Both the position numbers and the translations under genes were made by a program. This document shows, piece after piece, positions 22,279 to 30,577 of a stretch of 64,000 bases of DNA; within the stretch, counting starts at the first letter, position 1; the number at the start of each line of letters is the position of its first letter. Origin of the DNA: Alphaproteobacteria bacterium (GTDB lineage: Bacteria; Pseudomonadota; Alphaproteobacteria; CAAGCB01; CAG-977); contig CAAGEP010000004.1 in assembly GCA_900768875.1 (NCBI GenBank), forward strand, positions 109,163 through 173,162, written 5' to 3'. The notes under the pieces are model-generated. The model saw only the letters and a program-made list of their open reading frames with translations, was not told where the DNA came from and did not search any database.

Positions 22279-24051
22279 ATGGCTAAAAAAGTTGTCAATT
22301 TTATGTGTACCGCCTTTCGCGACGGTTTCCAGTCCGTTTTCGGCATGCGCGTTTTGCCGAAAGACTACCTGCCCGTCGTCGAAGCGGCAAAAGACGCGGG
22401 CATCCGCTACTTTGAAGCGGGCGGCGGCGCGGCGTTCCAGTCCGCTTTCTTTTACTGCAACGAAAACGCTTTCGACGTAATGGACCGCTTCCGTCTGGCG
22501 GCGGGTCCCGACGCGAACCTGCAAACGCTGGCGCGCGGCATCAACGTCGTCGGGCTGGATTCGATGTCCACCGATTTAATCAAACTGCACGCCAAGCTGT
22601 TCAAAAAGCACGGCATGACCACCATTCGCAACTTTGACGCTTTGAACGATCCGCAAAACCTGATTGTCAGCGGACAGGCGATTGTGGACGCGGGATTGAA
22701 ACACCAGCTGACCATTACGATTATGTCTTTGCCCCCCGGATGCACGGGCGCGCACGACCCCGATTTCTACGAACAGCGTTTGCGCGCCGTTCTGGATGCC
22801 GAAGTGCCGTTCGATTCCCTGTGCTTGAAAGACGCGTCCGGCACCTGCACGCCCGCGATTGTGCATGAAACCATCAAACGCATGCGCAAACTGACCGACA
22901 AACCGATTTCGTTCCACACCCATGAAACGGCGGGAACGTCCGTTTTGTGCATCATGTCGGCTTTGGAAGCGGGCGCGGACACGGTTGACGTATCCATGGC
23001 TCCCGTTTCGGGCGGCACCTGCTCGCCCGACATTCTGACGGTCTGGCACGCTTTGCGCGGCACGGATTTCGTTATGGACGTCAACGTCGACAAAGTCCGC
23101 GAAACCGAAGAAATGCTGAAAGAAGCCTTGAAAGACTACCTGTTGCCGCCCGAAGCGACGAAAGTCGATCCGCGCGTGCCTTGGTCGCCTTTGCCGGGCG
23201 GCGCGTTGACCGCGAACACGCAAATGATGCGCGACAACGGCATTTTGGACAAGTTCCCCGCCGTCGTCGACGCAATGGAGGAAGTCGTGCGCAAAGGCGG
23301 CTACGGCACGTCGGTCACGCCCGTGTCGCAGTTCTACTTCCAGCAGGCGTTCAACAACGTCATGCAGGGTCCGTGGAAGAAAATCGCCGAAGGCTACGGC
23401 AAAATGGTTCTGGGTTATTTTGGTCACACGCCGCACGCCCCCGATCCCGAAGTCGTCAAAATCACGTCCGAACAGCTGGGACTGCCTCCGACGACGGAAT
23501 CGCCTTTGGCCATCAACGACCGCAACCCGAACAAACAAATCGCCCACTTCAAGCAGATTTTGGCGGACAACGCCCTGCCCGAAACGGACGAAAACATCTT
23601 TATCGCGGCGGCTTGCGGCGACAAAGGCATCAATTTCTTGAAAGGCAACGGCAAAATCGGCGTCCGCTACAAGGAAAAACCCAAAGCCGCCGTTACGTCG
23701 GGCAACTTTGACGTTCAAGTCAACGGAAAAGCCTACAAAGCGTCTTTGGACGGCGACACGGTTACCGTCAACGGCAAAAAATACACCGTCACCGTCGGCG
23801 AAGCGAAAGCCGCCGCAGCCTCGGCTTCGACAGGCGCGGAAACGGCGGTCACGGCTCCCGTCCCCGGAACGGTGATGAAGCTGACGGTCGCCGTCGGCGA
23901 CACCGTGAAAAAAGGTCAGCCCGTCGCCATGATTGAAGTGATGAAAATGGAAAGCCCGATTCCCGCCCCCGCGGACGGAACGGTATCCAAAATCACCGTT
24001 CAGAAAGGCGATCAGGTCAAAACGGGTCAAACCCTGATGACTTTGGCGTAA
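22279..24051 (+). CDS. oadA: Biotin-dependent decarboxylase alpha subunit (OadA-type)
   Basis: A 590-residue carboxyltransferase. An HMGL-like TIM barrel (residues about 5-270; 'CTAFRDGFQS', metal-binding 'SFHTHETAGTS', 'LKDASGTCTP') is followed by the PYC_OADA conserved domain and a C-terminal biotinyl domain with the acceptor Lys556 in 'EVMKMESP'. It moves CO2 from a keto-acid to biotin, after which the beta subunit releases it and pumps Na+ outward. The N-terminus 'TAFRDGFQS' differs from the classic oxaloacetate enzyme ('TLRDxHQS'), so oxaloacetate is likely but not certain as substrate. It is encoded with gamma and beta subunits in one operon. Confidence 0.88.
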   Translation: MAKKVVNFMCTAFRDGFQSVFGMRVLPKDYLPVVEAAKDAGIRYFEAGGGAAFQSAFFYCNENAFDVMDRFRLAAGPDANLQTLARGINVVGLDSMSTDLIKLHAKLFKKHGMTTIRNFDALNDPQNLIVSGQAIVDAGLKHQLTITIMSLPPGCTGAHDPDFYEQRLRAVLDAEVPFDSLCLKDASGTCTPAIVHETIKRMRKLTDKPISFHTHETAGTSVLCIMSALEAGADTVDVSMAPVSGGTCSPDILTVWHALRGTDFVMDVNVDKVRETEEMLKEALKDYLLPPEATKVDPRVPWSPLPGGALTANTQMMRDNGILDKFPAVVDAMEEVVRKGGYGTSVTPVSQFYFQQAFNNVMQGPWKKIAEGYGKMVLGYFGHTPHAPDPEVVKITSEQLGLPPTTESPLAINDRNPNKQIAHFKQILADNALPETDENIFIAAACGDKGINFLKGNGKIGVRYKEKPKAAVTSGNFDVQVNGKAYKASLDGDTVTVNGKKYTVTVGEAKAAAASASTGAETAVTAPVPGTVMKLTVAVGDTVKKGQPVAMIEVMKMESPIPAPADGTVSKITVQKGDQVKTGQTLMTLA

Positions 24052-24061
24052 GGAGCGGGCC

Positions 24062-25405
24062 ATGGAAAAATCGTTTTTGCATGCCGAACGCCGCCACAAA
24101 TTCATTATGTGGTCGGTCGTCGTTGTATTGGCTTTGTTTTCCGCAATCAACGTCCTGCGCGTTGCGATGCAAGGCAGTCTGGGCGAATGGTGGGACGGCT
24201 ATATGGCGACCCACGACACCGTCGCCCAGCTGGTGAAATCGACGGGCTTGTACGGCTTCTTGTCGGAACACGCTTTGCCGACCGCCCCCAATATGATTGT
24301 GTCCATGGGCGTCGGTCAGTTCATTATGATCGGCATTTCGCTGGTGCTGATTTATCTGGCGATTGCCAAAGGATTCGAACCGCTGTTGCTGATTCCCATC
24401 GGATTCGGCGGATTGCTGTCGAACGCGCCGTTCGCGGGCGTGTCCGAAGTCGTTGACGGCACGACGGGATTTTTGCTTTACATCTACAACTTGGGCATTG
24501 CGCCCCCCAGCATTTTCCCGCTGCTTATCTTTATGGGCATCGGCGCGATGACGGACTTCGGTCCGATGATTGCAAATCCGAAAGTCGCCTTTTTGGGCGG
24601 CGCGGCGCAGTTCGGCATTTTCTTCACGCTGGTCGGCGCTTTGGCGATGACCGACTGGGGACTGGTCAACTTCACCGTTCCGCAGGCGGCATCCATCGGC
24701 ATCATCGGCGGCGCGGACGGTCCGACGGCAATCTTTTTGACGGGCAAGCTCGCTCCCGAACTGATGGGCGCGATTGTGGTCGCCGCGTATTCGTATATGG
24801 CTCTGGTTCCCATTATCCAGCCGCCCATTATGCGCGCTTTGACTACCGTTGAAGAACGCAAAATCAAAATGAAACAGCTGCGCACCGTTTCGCGCAAGGA
24901 AAAGATTATCTTCATTTTCCTGGTTCTGCTGTTGTGCATCCTGCTGATTCCGTCGGCCGCTCCGCTGATGGGCATGCTGATGTTCGGCAACCTGCTGAAA
25001 GAAAGCCAAGTCGTCGATCGTTTGGCGAAATGCGCGGCGAACGAACTGTGCAACATCGTCACGATTTTCATCGGCTTGACCGTCGGATCGAAACTGTCGG
25101 CGGACAAATTCCTTGCCCGTGAAACGCTGGGGATTCTGGTTCTGGGCTTGATTGCGTTTTCGATTGCGACCGCGTCGGGCGTGATTATGGCGAAACTGAT
25201 GAATCTGGTCAGCAAGGAAAAAGTCAATCCGCTGATTGGCGGCGCGGGTGTTTCCGCCGTTCCGATGGCGGCGCGCGTTGCCGACAAAGTGGCGCGTGAA
25301 GCCGATCCGCAGAACTTTATTTTAATGCACGCGATGGGGCCGAACGTTTCGGGCGTCATCGGTTCGGCGGCTGCCGCGGGCATTTTGCTGGCGATGTGCG
25401 GATGA
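24062..25405 (+). CDS. oadB: Sodium-pumping decarboxylase beta subunit
   Basis: A 447-residue polytopic membrane protein (about ten segments) that decarboxylates carboxybiotin and exports Na+. Hallmarks: 'FMGIGAMTDFGPMIANPK', 'IGIIGGADGPTAIFL' with the essential Asp of GGADGPT, and 'NPLIGGAGVSAVPMAARV'. The N-terminal extension (about 100 residues) precedes the conserved core. Its stop overlaps the following methyltransferase start as ATGA. Confidence 0.93.
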   Translation: MEKSFLHAERRHKFIMWSVVVVLALFSAINVLRVAMQGSLGEWWDGYMATHDTVAQLVKSTGLYGFLSEHALPTAPNMIVSMGVGQFIMIGISLVLIYLAIAKGFEPLLLIPIGFGGLLSNAPFAGVSEVVDGTTGFLLYIYNLGIAPPSIFPLLIFMGIGAMTDFGPMIANPKVAFLGGAAQFGIFFTLVGALAMTDWGLVNFTVPQAASIGIIGGADGPTAIFLTGKLAPELMGAIVVAAYSYMALVPIIQPPIMRALTTVEERKIKMKQLRTVSRKEKIIFIFLVLLLCILLIPSAAPLMGMLMFGNLLKESQVVDRLAKCAANELCNIVTIFIGLTVGSKLSADKFLARETLGILVLGLIAFSIATASGVIMAKLMNLVSKEKVNPLIGGAGVSAVPMAARVADKVAREADPQNFILMHAMGPNVSGVIGSAAAAGILLAMCG

Positions 25406-26997
25406 CGACAAAAGCGCAAGCATTCGGTTTGTTTTTGCAGGAAAAGTATTCGGAAGCCCTTGACGCTTTCCGCGATTTGGCGACCGAAGACTTTTCCATG
25501 CGAATCAATCAAGTGCTGTGCGCCGCAATTTTAAAACAGCCCGACTGGCGGACAACGGATATCCTGCTGAACGATTGGGAACTGTTGCCCGCTCCGGGGC
25601 TGATTTATTTGGCCGAAATTTTTCTAGCGTCCGAAAACGCGCCTCAAGCGTTAAAATTCATTGACACGGCTATTGCCAAAGACCCCGCCAATATCCAAGC
25701 GTATTTAACCCGTATCGACGTGTTGGAAACCTTGGGCGACGGCGACGGCGTTCTGGAAACTTTGGAAAAAATCTTTCCCGCCTATAAAAACGATGCGCGC
25801 GTTTTATGCGCCGTCGCGGGATACGATGTGCATTACGGACAATACGGTCAATCCGGATTTTTATTAAAGCAAGCCTTGAAAATCAATCGGCTTTACACCC
25901 TTTTTCAAGAGGATTTTTACGACTGTTTCCTGACAATGGGCAAAGAACGGCAGCTGTTGCCGTTTGCCGCGGAAGCGTTAAAAATCCGCCCCGAAAACCC
26001 CGCGGTGCTGTACGCTTTGGCGGCGGCATCCGCTTTGACGGGCAAAACGGAAAAGGCCGACGGGTATTTCCGGCAGTTGGCAAAAGATTTTGATGTTCTG
26101 CCCGACAAGCTGAAATCCATGTGGGCGGACGCTTTGTTCGGGGAAAAGGACTATGTGCGCGCTTTCGATACGGCAAACGGGATTTCCGCCGATTACGCTT
26201 TCAAAGACGGCATCAAAACGTTCAAACGCAAAGCCCTGTATTTGATGATGCAGAACAATCCGGACGAAGCGCGCGTACGGGCGGAAAAATGGCGCGACGA
26301 AACACCCGACGACCCTCTGATTGTCCACTGTTGCGCGGCGATTTTGGGGGAAAAGGATAAACCGACGCCGCCCCCCGAAGCGATACGGGATTTATTTGAC
26401 GAATTCGCCGCGGATTTTGAAGACGTCCTTATCGGAAATTTGAAATACAGCGGCAACGATTTGCTGAATCGGGCTTTGAGCAGCGACTCTTTGAAAAAAA
26501 TACGTTTTTCAAAAGCTTTGGATGCGGGATGCGGAACGGGGCTGCAGGCTTCCGTCATCAAGCGTCATTTAAAGGAAAACGGTACGCTGACAGGGGTGGA
26601 CGTATCGGGATTGATGCTGGACGAAGCCCGCAAAAAAGCGGTCTATAGCGAACTGGTTCAACAGGATATCGTTTCGTACTGCAACGGCCGCGCGGAAGAA
26701 TTCGACCTTATCGTCTGTATGGATGTTTCATCGTATTTTGGCGATTTGACCCCTTTGTTCAAATCGTTTTCAAACGCGCTGACCGCCAAAGGAACGGCTC
26801 TGTTTTCCGTTTTGACGGAGAACGGCGGCGATGATTTCGCCCTGCAGCCGGGGGGGCAATACAAACATTCCGCCGCTTTTGTCGGACATTGTTTGGAACA
26901 ATCCGGATTGAAAACCGTATCCGCGTTTGACGGCGTTTTACGCTATGAGCTGGACAAGCCTGAAAACTGCCGTCTTTTTCAGGTTGAAAAAAAATGA
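25402..26997 (+). CDS. TPR-repeat methyltransferase, copy 1
   Basis: A 531-residue soluble protein. Residues about 1-320 form TPR-like helical repeats. The C-terminal 190 residues are a class I SAM methyltransferase with motif I 'LDAGCGTGLQASVIK' and acidic motif II 'TGVDVSGLMLDEARKKAVY'. The start is ATG 25402, overlapping oadB as ATGA. A sister gene follows with another ATGA overlap. The link to a sodium-pumping decarboxylase operon is unexplained. Substrate is unknown; protein or small-molecule methylation are both possible. Confidence 0.8.
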   Translation: MTTKAQAFGLFLQEKYSEALDAFRDLATEDFSMRINQVLCAAILKQPDWRTTDILLNDWELLPAPGLIYLAEIFLASENAPQALKFIDTAIAKDPANIQAYLTRIDVLETLGDGDGVLETLEKIFPAYKNDARVLCAVAGYDVHYGQYGQSGFLLKQALKINRLYTLFQEDFYDCFLTMGKERQLLPFAAEALKIRPENPAVLYALAAASALTGKTEKADGYFRQLAKDFDVLPDKLKSMWADALFGEKDYVRAFDTANGISADYAFKDGIKTFKRKALYLMMQNNPDEARVRAEKWRDETPDDPLIVHCCAAILGEKDKPTPPPEAIRDLFDEFAADFEDVLIGNLKYSGNDLLNRALSSDSLKKIRFSKALDAGCGTGLQASVIKRHLKENGTLTGVDVSGLMLDEARKKAVYSELVQQDIVSYCNGRAEEFDLIVCMDVSSYFGDLTPLFKSFSNALTAKGTALFSVLTENGGDDFALQPGGQYKHSAAFVGHCLEQSGLKTVSAFDGVLRYELDKPENCRLFQVEKK

Positions 26998-28364
26998 GCC
27001 TTATCGAACAAATCAATACCGCCAATTTGACGGGAGATTTCGACACGGCTTTGCGGCTGTGTGATTCCGCGCTGAGCGAAAATCCCGAAAACGCGTCGTT
27101 TTTAATCGGAAAAGGCAACGCACTGTTCGGATTGAAGCGCTGTGAGGAAGCGATTGCCGTTTATCAATCCGCCGCAAAAGCGGATGAAACGGACGCTCTG
27201 CCGTGGGCAAATTTGGCGGGCGTCTATTATGAACAGCGCAAAACCGACGACGGACTGGCCGCCTGCGCCGAAGCCTTGAAGCGCGACCCCGAAAACGTCA
27301 ACGCGCTGATTCATCGGGGCAATCTGCAAATAATGAAAGAAGATTTCTCCGCCGCCCTTGCGTCATACGAAACCGCCGAAAGGAACGCCCCTGCGGATAC
27401 TTTGGTTTTGTTCAACAAAGCCCACGCTTTGGCTGAACTGAACCGTTTGGACGAAGCGGAAGCGGTTTATACGCAACTTGCCCAAAAAAGTCCCGAAGAT
27501 GAAGACGTGCTGTACGCTTTGGCGAGCGTGCTGGAAAAAGACGAAAAATTCGACCAAGCCGCCCGAATCTATCTGCGTTTGCTGAAAATCCGCGAAAGCG
27601 CCGTCCTGCACATCACTTTGGGCGGATGCCTGTACAATATGCTGCTGAAAAACGAAGACATCCTGCCCGTCCTGGACGATTGGCTGGTCGCGTTTCCGAA
27701 CAATCCCGTCGCTTTGCACACCTTGAAAACGGCGGACAGGCTGAACCCCGCGAAACGCGCGGCGGCGGACTATGTGTCGGAACTGTTCGACGCGTTCGCC
27801 GATTCTTTTGATTCCGTTCTGGCGGGGCTGGATTACCAAGCCCCCGCCCTGATTGCCGAAAAAGCGGCGGAAATCGTTTCAAACCGCCCCTCTGTTTTGG
27901 ACTTGGGGTGCGGCACGGGACTGTGCGGCGTCGAATTGAAAAAACGGCTGGAGCCGTCTTGCTTAACGGGAATCGATTTGTCCGACGGCATGCTGGAAAA
28001 AGCGCGCGCCCGAAAAATTTACGATGAATTGCGGCAAGCCGACATTACCGTTTTTTCCCGTGAAAACGCGTTCGATTTGGTCGTCAGCGCGGACGTTTTG
28101 ACTTATCTGGGCGATTTGTCCGCCGTGTTCGAAAACGTCAGAAAATCGCTGAAAACGGGCGGATACTTTGTTTTGACCGTATCCGAAAACACCGAACACC
28201 CCGACAAATACGAAATGGAACTGTCGGGACGGTTCACTCATGGCGAAGATTACATCCGCAAAACGCTGGCGGGGTTTGAAATCCGCACCCTTTCCCGCGT
28301 CGAACTGCGCAAGGAATTGAACGAGCCGGTCATGGGGCTGCTGGTCGCCGCGCGCAAAATTTAA
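26994..28364 (+). CDS. TPR-repeat methyltransferase, copy 2
   Basis: A 456-residue paralogue of the preceding gene. Clear TPR units occupy residues about 1-235 (for example 'PWANLAGVYYEQRKTDDGLA'). A SAM-binding domain follows with 'SVLDLGCGTGLCGVELKKRL', 'TGIDLSDGMLEKARARKIYD' and 'FDLVVSADVLTYLGDLSAVF'. The shared 'YDELRQADI'/'YSELVQQDI' region shows the two catalytic domains arose by duplication. It is the last gene of the coupled oad operon, 70 bp before nhaA. Confidence 0.8.
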   Translation: MSLIEQINTANLTGDFDTALRLCDSALSENPENASFLIGKGNALFGLKRCEEAIAVYQSAAKADETDALPWANLAGVYYEQRKTDDGLAACAEALKRDPENVNALIHRGNLQIMKEDFSAALASYETAERNAPADTLVLFNKAHALAELNRLDEAEAVYTQLAQKSPEDEDVLYALASVLEKDEKFDQAARIYLRLLKIRESAVLHITLGGCLYNMLLKNEDILPVLDDWLVAFPNNPVALHTLKTADRLNPAKRAAADYVSELFDAFADSFDSVLAGLDYQAPALIAEKAAEIVSNRPSVLDLGCGTGLCGVELKKRLEPSCLTGIDLSDGMLEKARARKIYDELRQADITVFSRENAFDLVVSADVLTYLGDLSAVFENVRKSLKTGGYFVLTVSENTEHPDKYEMELSGRFTHGEDYIRKTLAGFEIRTLSRVELRKELNEPVMGLLVAARKI

Positions 28365-28434
28365 CCGCTTGCGTTTTAGGCTCGAAGCCCTTAATAATAG
28401 CGTACTCAATCATCATTTTTATAAAGAGGGTTAC

Positions 28435-29658
28435 ATGACATCCGAACACGTCAGAATCAGAGTTTTTTCAAAACAATGGTTTGAAAATCTCATCAACAAC
28501 GAAGCCACCAGCGGTTTGATTATGATTTTCGCCATGATCGCCGCCATTGTTTGCGCCAACACGTCCGCCCGCGAACCCGTCGCGCATTTTTTGGAAACGC
28601 AGGTAACCCTCGGCGTCGGAACGGCGATGTTCACGAAATCGATTGAATGGTGGGTCAACGACGTTTTGATGGTGTTCTTTTTCCTGCAGGTCGGTTTGGA
28701 ATTGAAACGCGAAATGACCGAAGGCTTTTTGTCCGACATCCGCCAAGTGCTGGTGCCGTGTCTGGCGGCGTTGGGCGGCATTTGCTGTCCCGCGATTATT
28801 TACGCGATTATCAACCGCGGATCGTCTTATATGAACGGATGGGCGATTCCGACCGCGACCGATATCGCGTTTGCGATTTGCGTTTTGATGCTGGTCGGAC
28901 GCCAAATTCCGCAAGCCGCCAAAATCTTTTTGCTGGCGATTGCGATTTTTGACGACTTGGGCGCGATTATCATCATCGCCCTGTTCTATAACCAAGGGGT
29001 TTACCTGTCGTTATTGGGATTTGCGTGTATTGCCTGCTTTGTGCTGTATCTGCTGAACAAAATGCAGGTTACGAACTTTCTGCCGTACCTGATTATGGGC
29101 GTTGTTTTGTGGTATTGCTTCCTGAACGGCGGGATTCACACGACGATTGCGGGCGTGGTTGTCGCCATGGCGTACCCGATGCGCGTCAAAAGCACGGGCG
29201 AATCGCCGCTGAACCGATTGATGAAAGTCCTGAAGCCGTGGGTTGACTTTTTGATTTTGCCCGTATTCGCTTTTGCCAGCGCGGGGCTGTATCTGGGCGG
29301 CGTTACTGCGGCAACGTTCACCCACTCTTTGACTCTGGGCATTATATTCGGGCTGTTTTTCGGAAAACAAATCGGCATTTTCTTTACAACGTGGGCGCTG
29401 ATTAAAATGAAAATCGCATCGTTTCCGAAAACGGTTACTTTATTGGACTTGTACGGCGTAGCGGTCGTCGCGGGCATCGGTTTTACCATGGCTTTGTTCG
29501 TCGGCAAGCTGGCTTTGCCGGGTGAAGCGATGCAGCAGGAAATCCGTCTGGGCGTGATTTGCGGTTCCGTTTTGTCGGCACTGTTCGGCGCGGTCGTGTT
29601 CCGCTACGGACGCGAATTGCAGCGGCTTTATTTCAAGCTGACGAAAAAAGCGGAATAA
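28435..29658 (+). CDS. nhaA: Na+/H+ antiporter NhaA
   Basis: A 407-residue antiporter with about twelve membrane helices. The signature 'ATDIAFAICVLMLVG' and the ion-binding Asp pair in 'LAIAIFDDLGAIIIIALFY' are present, as is 'GVAVVAGIGFTMALFVG'. The start is ATG 28435 after AAAGAGGG. A longer frame from 28369 lacks a ribosome site. NhaA exchanges 2 H+ for 1 Na+, which fits biologically with the sodium-pumping decarboxylase encoded upstream. A strong terminator follows. Confidence 0.96.
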   Translation: MTSEHVRIRVFSKQWFENLINNEATSGLIMIFAMIAAIVCANTSAREPVAHFLETQVTLGVGTAMFTKSIEWWVNDVLMVFFFLQVGLELKREMTEGFLSDIRQVLVPCLAALGGICCPAIIYAIINRGSSYMNGWAIPTATDIAFAICVLMLVGRQIPQAAKIFLLAIAIFDDLGAIIIIALFYNQGVYLSLLGFACIACFVLYLLNKMQVTNFLPYLIMGVVLWYCFLNGGIHTTIAGVVVAMAYPMRVKSTGESPLNRLMKVLKPWVDFLILPVFAFASAGLYLGGVTAATFTHSLTLGIIFGLFFGKQIGIFFTTWALIKMKIASFPKTVTLLDLYGVAVVAGIGFTMALFVGKLALPGEAMQQEIRLGVICGSVLSALFGAVVFRYGRELQRLYFKLTKKAE

Positions 29659-29662
29659 CACG

Positions 29663-29693
29663 AAAGGGGAGAGCCCGAAGCTCTCCCCTTTTT
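29663..29693 (+). terminator. nhaA terminator
   Basis: AAAGGGGAGAGC (29663-29674), loop CCGAA, GCTCTCCCCTTT (29680-29691), then T. A 12-bp perfect stem. Confidence 0.93.
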
Positions 29694-29764
29694 CATCCAT
29701 CGGACAGATTGCCGCGGCGGCGGTTTGTTCCTACTTTTATTTTAAAGTGAAAGGAGGGATTAAA

Positions 29765-30472
29765 ATGCTGCAGCTTCGATCGACGAACGACCGCGGAACG
29801 ACCAAGCTCGGCTGGCTGAACAGCCGCCATACTTTTTCGTTTGCGGATTATTACGACCCCGCGCAAATGGGATTCGGCGACTTGCGCGTCATTAACGACG
29901 ACATCATCGCACCCAAAGAAGGCTTTGCCGCCCATCGCAACAACAACATGGAAATCGTAACCGTCATGCTGTCGGGCAGTTTGGAATACAAAGACAACAT
30001 GGACAACAAAAACTTGCTGCTGCCGGGGGAAATTCAGCGCGTATCGGCGGGAACGGGCGTGATTCACAGCGAATACAACCCGTCTTTGACAAAACCCGCT
30101 CATGTTTTGCACATCTGGATTGTTCCCGACAGAAAGAATCTGCTGCCCGATTGCGAATTGAAAACCTTTCCGCGTTCCGAATTGTTCAACAACATCTGCT
30201 TGATTGTGTCGCAGGGCGGAAAGAAAGGCTCGCTTCACATCAACCAAAACATCAACATCTACCAAATGATTTTGGAAGAAGCACGCCCCGTCTTGTTCAA
30301 TCTAAGCATGGGACGCATGATTTGGGTTCAAATCGCCCAAGGCAGCGCCGAAGTCAATTCGCTGTATTTAAAAGCGGGCGACGGATTGGCAATCACCGAC
30401 GAAATGGGCGTCGCCGAAATCAAAGCGCTGGAAGACCAAACCAACATTTTGATTTTTGAAATGTTTTCCTGA
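29765..30472 (+). CDS. Pirin-family bicupin (YhaK-like)
   Basis: A 235-residue two-cupin protein of the pirin/quercetin-dioxygenase group. The start is ATG 29765 because AAAGGAGGG precedes it; the in-frame GTG at 29747 overlaps that ribosome site. Landmarks are 'LGWLNSRHTFSFADYYDP', 'FGDLRVINDD' and 'SAGTGVIHSEYNP', which supplies a His and a Glu for the metal. The first metal motif, usually HPHRxMEIVT, reads 'AHRNNNMEIVT', so its second His is Asn. Activity may be altered or lost. It has its own terminator. Confidence 0.88.
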   Translation: MLQLRSTNDRGTTKLGWLNSRHTFSFADYYDPAQMGFGDLRVINDDIIAPKEGFAAHRNNNMEIVTVMLSGSLEYKDNMDNKNLLLPGEIQRVSAGTGVIHSEYNPSLTKPAHVLHIWIVPDRKNLLPDCELKTFPRSELFNNICLIVSQGGKKGSLHINQNINIYQMILEEARPVLFNLSMGRMIWVQIAQGSAEVNSLYLKAGDGLAITDEMGVAEIKALEDQTNILIFEMFS

Positions 30473-30510
30473 AAAAAGCCGAAGCCGATTTTTCGGCTTT
30501 TTCTTTTTTA
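30473..30510 (+). terminator. Pirin gene terminator
   Basis: AAAAAGCCGA (30473-30482), 10-nt loop, TCGGCTTTTT (30493-30502), followed by more T to 30509. Confidence 0.88.
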
Positions 30511-30577
30511 TCGTTTGCAGTTACCCGACCGATTGTTTATCCTTGAATTGTTCTTAAACTAACGGATCGGGATTTTG

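Noticed and set aside
22576..24150. 524-codon open frame opposite oadA
   Set aside because: Antisense shadow of the carboxyltransferase, composition not protein-like.
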